Source of the DNA: DASSWB01 sp035705495
GTDB taxonomy: Bacteria > Bacteroidota > Bacteroidia > Flavobacteriales > Flavobacteriaceae
Length of the DNA: 11,621 nt
Direction of reading: 5' to 3'
Assembly: GCA_035705495.1 (NCBI GenBank)
Contig: DASSWB010000074.1
Span: 1-11,621 of the forward strand
The notes beneath the pieces are model-generated. The model worked only from the letters and a program-made list of their open reading frames with translations. It had not been told where the DNA came from and did no database searches. The position numbers and the translations under genes are program-made. This document shows positions 1 through 7,514 of the stretch, one piece after another; the first letter of the stretch is position 1; every line of letters starts with the position of its first letter.

Positions 1-87
1 GTTCATCACCGAATTCCTTTGGGAATGATTGCTTCATATATGGGCGTAACACAAGAAACATTAAGCAGGATTCGAGCGGAGAAATAA
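1..87 (+). CDS. Crp/Fnr-family transcriptional regulator, C-terminal end only (5' truncated by window)
   Basis: The first frame is open from base 1 and ends at TAA 85-87, giving 28 residues. They read as the end of a winged-helix HTH of the Crp/Fnr family: the first helix is PLGMIASYMG and the recognition helix is TQETLSRIR. The protein stops right after that helix, without the longer wing of E. coli FNR, which fits the short (about 190 aa) Bacteroidota members. The recognition helix carries Glu, Ser and Arg in the E..SR spacing that E. coli FNR uses (VETISR) to read TTGA, whereas CRP has R..ER-type contacts. A perfect TTGAT-N4-ATCAA site starts at its stop codon. The sensor domain lies outside the window, so whether it senses oxygen, NO or something else cannot be told. 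E..SR-like helices are frequent among Bacteroidota Crp proteins, so they do not by themselves prove FNR specificity. Confidence 0.85.
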   Translation, partial: VHHRIPLGMIASYMGVTQETLSRIRAEK

Positions 88-104
88 TTTGATCTATATC
101 AAAT
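87..104. promoter_or_regulatory. FNR/DNR-type operator, perfect inverted repeat
   Basis: ATTTGAT (87-93) and ATCAAAT (98-104) are perfect reverse complements separated by CTAT. The core TTGAT-N4-ATCAA is the textbook FNR half-site pair. Its centre (95.5) lies about 41.5 bp upstream of the start site predicted from the -7-like element at 126-133, the position used by FNR/CRP class II activators. It overlaps the last base of the stop codon of the adjacent Crp/Fnr-type gene. A role as a terminator hairpin is less likely because no T-run follows. Confidence 0.6.
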
Positions 105-125
105 GAAAAACAAATGTTTTATTGT

Positions 126-133
126 CATATTTG
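126..133 (+). promoter_or_regulatory. candidate -7 promoter element (CATATTTG)
   Basis: CATATTTG matches the Bacteroidota -7 consensus TAnnTTTG at five of six specified bases. There is no convincing TTG at the -33 distance, which would suit an activator-dependent promoter served by the upstream FNR-type box. The predicted start site is near 137, giving a leader of about 12 nt to the ATG at 150. Confidence 0.4.
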
Positions 134-149
134 CAAAAAAATAACATAA

Positions 150-995
150 ATGAAAACACATCAATTATTATTTCTGATTTTTTCCATTTCTTTTTTTTCA
201 ACTTCATTTGGACAGATTAAGCTTGAGACACAAAATATTGATAGCAGATTGTATTTTTCTGAAGGTGAAAATCAGCCATTGGTTGTGGGACTTGGTGGAG
301 CCGAAGGTGGTAATGCTTGGGATAGCGATCATTGGAAAGAAACCCGGGATCAGTTTTTGGAAAAAGGTTATGCCTTTTTGGCACTTGGTTATTTTGGATC
401 TCCGGACACCCCTGCTTTTCTCGAAAAAATAGCTATTGAAGATGTGTACCACGCTATTAAGGTTGCATCACAACAAGAGAATATTGATTCCACCAGAATT
501 GCAATCGTTGGAGGTTCCCGTGGTGGAGATTTAGCGCTTTTACTGGGAAGTTATTATCCTAATATTAATTGCATTGTTGCTTTGGTTCCAAGTCATGCCG
601 CTTTTCCGGGACATACGATGCATTTTACCACTTCGGCGTGGACTTATAACAATAACGAATTACCCTTTATTCCTGTAAATGAAGAAGCAATCCCATTTTT
701 AATGAAGCGGGATTTAAGAGGCGCTTTTACCACAATGCTAAAAGATAGCGTGGCGGAAAAAAACTCCTTGATAAAAGTCGAAAATATAAAAGCACCCATT
801 TTGTTTTTATCGGCCACGAAAGATGAATTTGCCCCTACCACGGAAATGTGCGAAAAAATGATGCAGCGTTTAGAAGAACATAATTTTCCTTATGTTTATG
901 AACACCAAGCCATTGAAGGAGGTCACGCAGAACCTTTGAAACATTTTGATTTGGTATTTTCATTTTTGGAAAAAAATTATCCGGTTCAGAAGTGA
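150..995 (+). CDS. exported alpha/beta hydrolase, acyl-CoA thioester hydrolase/BAAT C-terminal-like
   Basis: This 281-aa protein begins with a signal peptide (hydrophobic residues 6-20, likely cleavage after SFG at residue 21). The rest is an alpha/beta hydrolase fold. The nucleophile elbow GGSRGG gives Ser123, the acid is probably Asp225 in SATKDEFAP, and His259 in EGGHAEP completes the triad. The oxyanion-side loop LGGAEGG is at residues 48-54. The Ser-elbow context and the late D...H spacing resemble the BAAT/acyl-CoA thioesterase C-terminal family, whose bacterial exported members usually have unknown substrates; a periplasmic esterase or peptidase-like activity is equally possible. The ATG at 150 is favoured because the signal peptide starts there. 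Its end overlaps the next gene by 4 nt, and the FNR-type box upstream suggests anaerobic or NO-linked control. Confidence 0.85.
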   Translation: MKTHQLLFLIFSISFFSTSFGQIKLETQNIDSRLYFSEGENQPLVVGLGGAEGGNAWDSDHWKETRDQFLEKGYAFLALGYFGSPDTPAFLEKIAIEDVYHAIKVASQQENIDSTRIAIVGGSRGGDLALLLGSYYPNINCIVALVPSHAAFPGHTMHFTTSAWTYNNNELPFIPVNEEAIPFLMKRDLRGAFTTMLKDSVAEKNSLIKVENIKAPILFLSATKDEFAPTTEMCEKMMQRLEEHNFPYVYEHQAIEGGHAEPLKHFDLVFSFLEKNYPVQK

Positions 996-1369
996 CCTTT
1001 CATCCAAAATATTTCATTGCAACCATTATTCTTTTTTTGATTGAAGTCGGAATCGCGGTTTACATTAAAGATGATTTTATTCGCCCATATTTGGGCGATT
1101 TTTTAGTCGTTATCTTACTTTACACCGCTCTTAAATCGGTTAGCAATCTTTCCGTGACCACCGCCGCTTTAATTGTTTTGTGTTTTTCATTTTTGATCGA
1201 ATTTTTGCAATATCTCAATCTCGTCACTTTTTTAGGTTTACAAAATTCAAAAATCGCAACCACAATTCTTGGAAGCTCATTTTCCTGGTATGATATGTTG
1301 GCGTACACATTGGGAATTGGTTTTGTTTTTTTAATTGAAAAAAAACTCGGTAAAGGAAAGAGAAAATAA
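992..1369 (+). CDS. DUF2809 family integral membrane protein
   Basis: A 125-aa, very hydrophobic protein with about four membrane segments (approximately residues 6-24, 31-50, 54-75, 100-117) and a basic C-terminal tail (KKLGKGKRK). The order of conserved elements fits DUF2809: RPYLGD at 31-36 at the start of helix 2, an acidic/glutamine pair in FLIEFLQ at the end of helix 3, and the SFSWYDMLAYTLG stretch leading into helix 4. It starts at GTG 992, overlapping the TGA of the hydrolase gene by 4 nt (GTGA), so translation is likely coupled. The function of the family is unknown. Confidence 0.8.
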   Translation: MTFHPKYFIATIILFLIEVGIAVYIKDDFIRPYLGDFLVVILLYTALKSVSNLSVTTAALIVLCFSFLIEFLQYLNLVTFLGLQNSKIATTILGSSFSWYDMLAYTLGIGFVFLIEKKLGKGKRK

Positions 1370-1401
1370 GCTGAAACTTCATCCAAGGCGTTTCATTATC
1401 T

Positions 1402-2499
1402 TTGGAATCAATTATTCTGAATCCATTGAAAAAACATACAACGCTTATACTCACCCTGCTCCTTCCGCTACAAATTATTGCGTTAAAAATTCTTTCGAAT
1501 CATTCCGATTTGGTCGAAAAATATTACAGCAATGGTATCTATCCGTTTTTTTCGAAATTAATACGAACCACTCTAGGATTTCTTCCTTTTTCATTTGGTG
1601 ATGTTTTTTATACCGTAATCGGACTCTACGGAATTGTTTGGATTGTAAAAAGATTCAAACAGCGTTTTCGAAATCCGAAAAAGTGGCTTTTGTCAATTTC
1701 TGCGGCGGTTTCGGTTATTTATGCTTGTTTTCATCTCTTTTGGGGGCTGAATTATTACCGGGAACCTTTACACAAAGCTTTGGAGATAGAAAATGATTAC
1801 ACCACACCCGAATTAATTGCTTTGACCAAAACTTTGATCAAAAAATCAAATGAAATTCATCGTGAACTCACTGGAAACGATTCCATTAAAGTCGATTTTT
1901 CCTTTTCAAAAAAAGAGATGTTTGAGCTAACTTCTTTAGGTTATGCAAACCTATCGACCGATTTTCCAAAACTGAAATACGAAGCACAAAGCATCAAACC
2001 TTCGCTTTATAGTATTCCGCTGACCTATATGGGTTTTAACGGTTATCTAAATCCATTCACAAATGAAGCGCAAGTGAACACAATTTTACCACAATACAAA
2101 TTGCCGACAACTGCGAGCCACGAGGTAGCACACCAACTGGGTTTTGCTGCAGAAAACGAAGCTAATTTTATTGCCTGTTTGGCAACAATGAATCATTCCA
2201 ATTTATATTTTCGGTATTCCGGTTATACATTTGCTTTGGGTCATTGTTTGAATGAATTGTACAAAAGGGATGATTCGATGGCGCTTATTTTATCTTCCAA
2301 GATCAATTATGGAATTAGTCTTAATTTTGAGGAAATGCGCATTTTTTGGGCTTCTTATAAAAATCCGTTGGAACCTTTGTTTATGGCGACTTATGATTCC
2401 TATCTCGTTGCAAACAATCAGGCTGGCGGGATGCTGAGCTACTCGTATGTGGTAGCATTGTTGGTGAATTATTTTGACGAAGAAAATAAATTCCTTTAA
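1402..2499 (+). CDS. DUF3810 membrane protein with HExxH metalloprotease motif
   Basis: About 365 aa. The N-terminal third has three hydrophobic segments (about residues 12-30, 64-82 and 97-116), and the rest is soluble. The key motif is ASHEVAHQLGFAAENEANF: His240, Glu241 and His244 form HExxH, with Glu251 or Glu253 as candidate third ligand, as in zincin peptidases. The protein matches DUF3810, a family widespread in Bacteroidota and Firmicutes and never assigned a substrate, as far as I know. No ATG fits the N-terminus: the frame offers TTG at 1402 or TTG at 1426, the latter giving a start (LKKHTT) closer to a usual positively charged N-terminus. It follows DUF2809 after 32 bp and is probably co-transcribed. 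A membrane-bound zinc peptidase is my inference. Confidence 0.82.
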   Translation: MESIILNPLKKHTTLILTLLLPLQIIALKILSNHSDLVEKYYSNGIYPFFSKLIRTTLGFLPFSFGDVFYTVIGLYGIVWIVKRFKQRFRNPKKWLLSISAAVSVIYACFHLFWGLNYYREPLHKALEIENDYTTPELIALTKTLIKKSNEIHRELTGNDSIKVDFSFSKKEMFELTSLGYANLSTDFPKLKYEAQSIKPSLYSIPLTYMGFNGYLNPFTNEAQVNTILPQYKLPTTASHEVAHQLGFAAENEANFIACLATMNHSNLYFRYSGYTFALGHCLNELYKRDDSMALILSSKINYGISLNFEEMRIFWASYKNPLEPLFMATYDSYLVANNQAGGMLSYSYVVALLVNYFDEENKFL

Positions 2500-2572
2500 A
2501 AACAACTGCACAAGCCGTAAATTTCCTATTTTTCATTTCTGAAAAAATTAACATTTTATACTTCCGACTTTT

Positions 2573-5554
2573 ATGAAAGTAAAAAGTTTATTGTTCATTG
2601 CCTTTCTGCTTTGTTCACAGTTGCAGGCGCAAGAATATTTCCCGACAAACACTGGCGTAAAAACACAAAACACCAATCTCACGGTTTTTAAAAACGCAAA
2701 AATCCACGTTGATCCTACTACGATTATTGAAAACGGAATGTTTATCGTAAAAGACGGTAAAATTGCTGCCATTGGAAAATCCGTGGAAATTCCTAAAAAC
2801 AGCGTTGTTATTGATCTTGCGGGAAAAGAAGTTTATCCATCCTTTATAGATGTTTTTTCCAGCTTCGGAATTGAAAAACCAAAAGGCGGAGGCGGCAATC
2901 CTTATAGTGGAAATCCGCAATACGATGCAGATCGCGAAGGTTATTATTGGAATGACCACATTCGGCCGGAAACCAAAGCACTTTCAGCATTTAAATTTGA
3001 TGAAAAACAAGCTGAAAAATTACAACAAGCTGGCTTTGGAGTTGTAAATACACATATGCCCGACGGAATTGTTCGCGGTACCGGAATGTTGGTTGCTTTA
3101 AATTCAGCCGGAACACAAGGAGACAGAATTATTTCCGATCGGTCTGCACAATATTTATCCTTTGACAAAAGTGCAGAGTCAAAACAGATTTATCCAGCAT
3201 CCAAAATGGGTGCGATGGCTTTATTGCGTCAGGTTTATCACGATGCTAAATGGTATCAAAACGGCGGAGCCAAGAACAAAGATCTCGCATTGAAAGCTTT
3301 TAATGAAAATACAGGTTTGACCCAGATTTTTGACGCTGGAAGTCTTCTGGATGTATTACGGGCAGATAAAGTTGGAGATCAATTTGATGTACAATACGTA
3401 ATTCTTGGCGACGGATTTGAATTTGAAAAAATTGAGGCTATCAAAGCGACAAATGCAACACTCATTGTTCCGCTGAATTTCCCCGACGCTTATGATTTGG
3501 AAGATCCTTATTTGGCTTCTTATGTAAATCTTTCAGAAATGAAAAAATGGAATCAGGCGCCTACAAATCCGAAAACCCTGAAACAAAATGGAATTAAATT
3601 CGCCTTTACCACAAATGATTTGGATGTAAAAAATTTCAGGAACAATTTATTGAAAGCCATTAAATACGGATTGGACAAAAATACAGCACTTGCAGCGTTA
3701 ACTACTGTTCCGGCGCAAATCCTCAAAAAAGAAAATGAGATTGGAAGTTTAAAATCTGGAGCTTGGGCGAATTTCTTGATTACAAGTGGCGATTATTTTG
3801 ACGAAGAAACCATTGTTTACGAAAATTGGGTTCAAGGAGAAAAAATTCTCATCGAAGATATGAACGCAGCAGATTTATCGGGTGAATACGATTTGAAAGT
3901 CGCAGGTGAAACTTACAAAATGAAAATTACTGGGGAAATCTCAAAGCCAAAAGTTGAAGTGGAGCTTGGAAACAAGAAATTAGGTTCGAAAATTTCGGTT
4001 GAAAACCATTGGATGAATTTGGTGATCACTTCTACCGACACCACAAAAAAGGAATTTATCAGAATGGTTGCAAACCTTCCGCAGGAAAGAAAATTGATCA
4101 GTGGAAAAGCAATTTTGGCAAATGGAACCGAAACCACTTTTTCAGCTAGCAAAATCGATTCCGCAGAAGAAAATGAAAAGAAAAAGCAACAAAAAGAAAA
4201 AGAAGAAAAACAAGAACTTCTAGCCGATGTCGTTCCCGTTACCTATCCGAATATGGCGTTTGGATACGCCTCCCTACCGAAACAAGAGACCATTTTATTT
4301 AAAAATGCAACGGTTTGGACTGGGGAATCCGACGGAATTCTTGAAAATACCGACGTCTTAATTAAAGACGGAAAAATTTCCAAAATCGGAAAAAATCTTT
4401 CCGCAGGAAATGCGAGAATCATCGATGCGACGGGAAAACATTTAACTGCTGGAATCATTGATGAACATTCACATATTGCAGCATCTTCAATAAACGAGGC
4501 CGGACAGAATTCGAGCGCCGAAGTCAGCATAGAAGATGTGATCAATCCGGATGACATCAGCATTTACAGAAATCTTGCGGGTGGTGTAACAACCGTACAA
4601 GTTTTGCACGGTTCGGCGAATCCAATTGGTGGAAAATCGGCCATTATCAAAATGAAATGGGGGCATTCGCCCGAAGAAATGATTTATGACAATTCGCCCA
4701 AGTTTATAAAATTTGCTTTAGGGGAAAATGTAAAACAAAGCAACTGGAGCAGTTACAATCGATTTCCGCAGACCAGAATGGGTGTTGAGCAATTGTTCAC
4801 TGATTATTTTACAAGAGCCAAAGAATACGAACAAAAGAAAAACAGCGGGGAACTCTATCGTGTTGATGAAGAAATGGAAACGCTTGTAGAAATTTTGAAC
4901 GGCGAAAGATTTATTTCCTGTCATTCCTATGTTCAGAGCGAGATTAATATGCTGATGAAAGTGGCGGAGAAATTCGACTTCCGCATCAATACTTTTACCC
5001 ATATTTTGGAAGGCTATAAAGTTGCCGATAAAATGGCCGAACACGGCGCCGGCGGATCGACTTTCTCCGATTGGTGGGCGTACAAATATGAGGTGAAAGA
5101 TGCAATTCCCTATAATGCCGCGATTATGCACGAACAAGGAGTGACCGTTGCAATCAATTCCGACGATGCCGAAATGGGAAGAAGATTGAATCAAGAAGCG
5201 GCCAAAACCGTAAAATACGGCGGAGTTTCGGAAGAGGAAGCTTGGAAATTCGTGACTTTGAATCCGGCGAAACTTTTACATCTTGACGAACGCGTTGGAA
5301 GCATAAAAATCGGTAAAGATGCCGATTTGGTTCTTTGGACAGATCATCCACTTTCAATTTATGCAAAAGCAGAAAAAACACTTATTGAAGGCGCGGTTTA
5401 TTTTGATCTTCAAAAGAATGAAGCAATGCTTAAAGAAAATGAGCGGTTAAGAAATATTTTGGCAACGCAAATGCTGGAAGCCAAGAATAAGGGTTTAAAA
5501 ACCAAAGTTGTTGAAAAAATAGAGAAAGTGTATTTACACTGTGATTCAATGTAA
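2573..5554 (+). CDS. exported tandem amidohydrolase (imidazolonepropionase-like), one degenerate and one intact domain
   Basis: A 993-aa protein with a signal peptide (hydrophobic 6-15, cleavage near LQA|Q at 19-20). Residues about 35-430 form a complete amidohydrolase fold, but the GxxDxHxH metal motif reads SFIDVFSS (Phe95 and Ser97 replace the histidines). Residues about 430-530 are a beta-rich linker domain, followed by a Lys/Glu-rich stretch near 530-548. Residues about 560-993 are a second amidohydrolase with GIIDEHSH (His632, His634), His784 in SCHSY, His810 in FTHILEG and Asp864 in INSDD, so the metal site looks intact. Related exported proteins are annotated as imidazolonepropionase-like or Xaa-Pro dipeptidase-type amidohydrolases; the substrate here is unknown. 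It starts a new transcription unit 73 bp after DUF3810, with only a weak -7-like TATACTTC at 2557-2564. The companion amidohydrolase begins 10 bp after its stop. Confidence 0.9.
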   Translation: MKVKSLLFIAFLLCSQLQAQEYFPTNTGVKTQNTNLTVFKNAKIHVDPTTIIENGMFIVKDGKIAAIGKSVEIPKNSVVIDLAGKEVYPSFIDVFSSFGIEKPKGGGGNPYSGNPQYDADREGYYWNDHIRPETKALSAFKFDEKQAEKLQQAGFGVVNTHMPDGIVRGTGMLVALNSAGTQGDRIISDRSAQYLSFDKSAESKQIYPASKMGAMALLRQVYHDAKWYQNGGAKNKDLALKAFNENTGLTQIFDAGSLLDVLRADKVGDQFDVQYVILGDGFEFEKIEAIKATNATLIVPLNFPDAYDLEDPYLASYVNLSEMKKWNQAPTNPKTLKQNGIKFAFTTNDLDVKNFRNNLLKAIKYGLDKNTALAALTTVPAQILKKENEIGSLKSGAWANFLITSGDYFDEETIVYENWVQGEKILIEDMNAADLSGEYDLKVAGETYKMKITGEISKPKVEVELGNKKLGSKISVENHWMNLVITSTDTTKKEFIRMVANLPQERKLISGKAILANGTETTFSASKIDSAEENEKKKQQKEKEEKQELLADVVPVTYPNMAFGYASLPKQETILFKNATVWTGESDGILENTDVLIKDGKISKIGKNLSAGNARIIDATGKHLTAGIIDEHSHIAASSINEAGQNSSAEVSIEDVINPDDISIYRNLAGGVTTVQVLHGSANPIGGKSAIIKMKWGHSPEEMIYDNSPKFIKFALGENVKQSNWSSYNRFPQTRMGVEQLFTDYFTRAKEYEQKKNSGELYRVDEEMETLVEILNGERFISCHSYVQSEINMLMKVAEKFDFRINTFTHILEGYKVADKMAEHGAGGSTFSDWWAYKYEVKDAIPYNAAIMHEQGVTVAINSDDAEMGRRLNQEAAKTVKYGGVSEEEAWKFVTLNPAKLLHLDERVGSIKIGKDADLVLWTDHPLSIYAKAEKTLIEGAVYFDLQKNEAMLKENERLRNILATQMLEAKNKGLKTKVVEKIEKVYLHCDSM

Positions 5555-5564
5555 TTTTTTGAAA

Positions 5565-6866
5565 ATGAAAAACTTGAAAATTAAAATTATCGCCTTGCTT
5601 TTTGCTTTTACGAGCAGTTTATATGCACAACAAACCCCAGGTGAAGCACAAAAAGGAGTGATTTCCATCATCGGGGCAACAGCGCATATTGGAAATGGAG
5701 AAATCATTGAAAACAGTTTGATCATTTTTGAAAACGGAAAAATCAAACACGTGGTTGACGCCACCACTTCAAAGTTGTCTCCAATGGGGAAAATCATTGA
5801 TGCATCCGGGAAACACATATATCCAGGATTTATTGCAGCGAACACAACATTGGGTCTTGTTGAAATTGATGCAATAAGACCTTCTAACGATGAAGATGAA
5901 ATTGGAGAAATGCTTCCTCACGTGCGCAGTATTGCGGCATACAACGCTGAAAGTTTGATTGTGGAAAGTATGCGGCCTAATGGCGTTCTCGTAGCTCAAA
6001 TTGCTCCGCGTGGAGGAAGAATATCGGGTACTTCATCGATTGTGCAACTGGACGCTTGGAATTGGGAAGATGCGGTAATTAAGGAAAACGACGGAATTCA
6101 TATAAACTGGCCAAATAGCTTCAGACGCGGACGGACTTGGCGTGGCGAAGAACCAGGTATTAAACCCAATGAGGATTATACCAAAGAAATCAACGAATTG
6201 ACCGACTTTTTTAAAAACGCCAAAGCCTACTTGGCAGGAAAAAGAAATCCCAAACATTTACCATTTGAGGCTATGGAAGCGGTTTTTTCAGGAGATAAAA
6301 AAATCTTTGTGCAGGTTGATGGCGAGAAAGAAATTATAGATGTCATCAATTTTAAAAAAGAAAACAATCTTGCAAACATCGTGATTGTTGGTGGGTATCA
6401 CGCCAATAAAGTTGCTCATTTATTGAAGCAGGAACAAATTCCCGTTTTGGTACAACGCGTGCATTCTTTGCCTTCCCAAGAAGACGACAGTCCCGATCAC
6501 CCCTTTAAATTGGCGGTTTTACTTCATCAAAACGGAGTGCTCACCGGATTACAGACCAGTGGTGATATGGAAAGAATGAACACCAGAAATCTACCGTTTT
6601 ACGCAGGAACAACTGTTGCTTATGGATTGGCAAAGGAAGAAGCTTTAAAATTAATTACCTCCAACGTGGCGAAGATTCTTGGAATGGAAAAAACACTGGG
6701 AACTTTGGAAACCGGAAAAGACGCAACATTTTTCATAAGTGAAGGTGACGCTTTGGATATGCGGACAAATAAAGTGACTCTCGCTTTTATTCAAGGCCGG
6801 GAAATCAGTTTGGATACGTACCAGAAGGATTTGTATGAGCGCTATGAGGGGAAGTATAAAAAGTGA
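5565..6866 (+). CDS. exported amidohydrolase-fold protein lacking metal ligands
   Basis: A 433-aa protein starting MKNLKIKIIALLFAF, a signal peptide with likely cleavage at YAQ near residue 22. I prefer ATG 5565 over the in-frame GTG at 5541, because GTG adds eight residues ahead of a normal signal peptide and would overlap the upstream gene by 14 nt. The fold is that of the amidohydrolases: a beta-sandwich with ENGKIKHVVDA, then HIYPGFIAANTT at the metal motif, and the C-terminal KTLGTLETGKDA strand pair. The HxH positions are Asn93 and Thr95, and the later ligand histidines are not recognisable. It aligns better with the degenerate N-terminal half of the upstream protein than with its intact half: both share an (R/S)ISGTSSIV or GIVRGTGMLV-type loop at the same place. 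I infer a structural or substrate-binding partner of the 993-aa protein, encoded in the same operon. Confidence 0.85.
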   Translation: MKNLKIKIIALLFAFTSSLYAQQTPGEAQKGVISIIGATAHIGNGEIIENSLIIFENGKIKHVVDATTSKLSPMGKIIDASGKHIYPGFIAANTTLGLVEIDAIRPSNDEDEIGEMLPHVRSIAAYNAESLIVESMRPNGVLVAQIAPRGGRISGTSSIVQLDAWNWEDAVIKENDGIHINWPNSFRRGRTWRGEEPGIKPNEDYTKEINELTDFFKNAKAYLAGKRNPKHLPFEAMEAVFSGDKKIFVQVDGEKEIIDVINFKKENNLANIVIVGGYHANKVAHLLKQEQIPVLVQRVHSLPSQEDDSPDHPFKLAVLLHQNGVLTGLQTSGDMERMNTRNLPFYAGTTVAYGLAKEEALKLITSNVAKILGMEKTLGTLETGKDATFFISEGDALDMRTNKVTLAFIQGREISLDTYQKDLYERYEGKYKK

Positions 6867-6870
6867 TCTG

Positions 6871-6905
6871 TAGTCAGTAGTCAGTAGTCAGTAGTTAATA
6901 GTCAG
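6871..6905. repeat. 7-bp tandem repeat, unit TAGTCAG (3 perfect, 2 further copies)
   Basis: Heptads from 6871 read TAGTCAG, TAGTCAG, TAGTCAG, TAGTTAA, TAGTCAG. Keeping the same phase, degenerate copies follow: GGTCAAT, TAATTGG, TATTTGA, TTATTGA, TCATTGT, so the periodicity decays into the 3' end of the convergent VOC gene (its stop is at 6927-6929). The array begins 4 bp after the stop of the amidohydrolase gene. A perfect 10-bp palindrome, CAATTAATTG, lies at 6909-6918. No U-tract terminator is evident. Confidence 0.85.
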
Positions 6906-6926
6906 GGTCAATTAATTGGTATTTGA

Positions 6927-7421
6927 TTATTGATCATTGTCCAGTGTTTGCATCAAATCGGCGAGATCAAGTGGTCGCGTGTACATATCCAATGAACCGT
7001 CTGGTTTTTGAGGCCATTGGTCTTTTGGTCTGTCCCAATAAAGTTCCACACCGTTTTCATCTGGATCGTTTAAATATAATGCTTCAGAGACTCCGTGATC
7101 GGATGCGCCCGTTAGCGGATAATTGGCTTCTCGGAGTCGGCGGAAAATAATTGCGAGGTCTTTTCTTGTCGGATACAAAATAGCCGTGTGAAAAAGTCCG
7201 GGTGCATTCACTGGCGCAGGTGGTGCATTTTTACTGTACCAAACATTGAGGCCAATGTGATGATGATATCCCCCGGCTGAAATAAAAGCAGCGTCCTCAC
7301 CATAAGTCGTTGTCAGTTCAAACCCTAAAAGTCCGCAATAAAAATCGAGTGATCGCTGAATGTTTGCAACCTTTAAATGTACATGACCAATTTTGGTATC
7401 ATTCGGAATTTTGTAATCCAT
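6927..7421 (-). CDS. VOC-superfamily enzyme, catechol-2,3-dioxygenase-like (CatE/YfiE type)
   Basis: A 164-aa cytoplasmic protein with no signal peptide and one vicinal-oxygen-chelate repeat pair. The candidate metal triad is His15 (GHVHLKV), His78 (LFHTAILYP) and Glu126 (NGVELYWDRP). The motifs GGYHHHIGLNVW (50-61) and DHGVSEALYL (108-117) are characteristic of the CatE/YfiE group of extradiol-type dioxygenases, which in other bacteria act on catechols or serve in glyoxalase-like detoxification. Known CatE proteins are often longer (two modules, about 285 aa); here only a single module is present and complete, ending with an acidic tail (LDLADLMQTLDNDQ). The ATG at 7421 is the natural start because the conserved strand begins at residue 11. 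The gene converges on the amidohydrolase operon, and a heptad array lies about 20 bp upstream of it. Confidence 0.88.
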   Translation of the reverse strand: MDYKIPNDTKIGHVHLKVANIQRSLDFYCGLLGFELTTTYGEDAAFISAGGYHHHIGLNVWYSKNAPPAPVNAPGLFHTAILYPTRKDLAIIFRRLREANYPLTGASDHGVSEALYLNDPDENGVELYWDRPKDQWPQKPDGSLDMYTRPLDLADLMQTLDNDQ

Positions 7422-7441
7422 AGATTTATAGTTAGTGGCTT

Positions 7442-7474
7442 TAGACTCTAGACTCTAGACTCTAGACTTTAGAC
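7442..7474. repeat. 7-bp tandem repeat, unit TAGACTC, with long degenerate tail
   Basis: Heptads from 7442 read TAGACTC three times, then TAGACTT, then TAGAC. In unbroken 7-bp phase they continue as TAGACAA, TATACAT, TTTACAA, TATACAA, TCTACAG, TACCCAA, TACTTAC to base 7518, which is past the stop codon of the next minus-strand gene (7515-7517). Positions 1, 2, 4 and 5 of the heptad stay close to T-A-x-A-C throughout. The 10-bp direct repeat ACAATATACA at 7473 and 7487 is a consequence (spacing 14). The array fills the 93-bp spacer between the VOC gene and the lipoprotein gene. Confidence 0.85.
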
Positions 7475-7514
7475 AATATACATTTTACAATATACAATCT
7501 ACAGTACCCAATAC

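Noticed and set aside
1834..1849. Second FNR-like pair TTGAT...ATCAA
   Set aside because: The half sites are 6 bp apart instead of 4 and lie inside the DUF3810 coding region, so they are probably chance in AT-rich DNA.
4718..5194. 158-codon minus-strand frame inside the large amidohydrolase gene
   Set aside because: It is antisense to a strongly conserved catalytic domain and its translation shows no motif; it is a shadow of the true frame.
5541..5564. GTG start for the 433-aa amidohydrolase, adding eight residues
   Set aside because: ATG 5565 gives a standard signal peptide directly at the N-terminus and avoids a 14-nt overlap with the upstream gene.
6871..7474. CRISPR array
   Set aside because: The repeats are 7-bp units head to tail with no spacers, and no cas gene is present.
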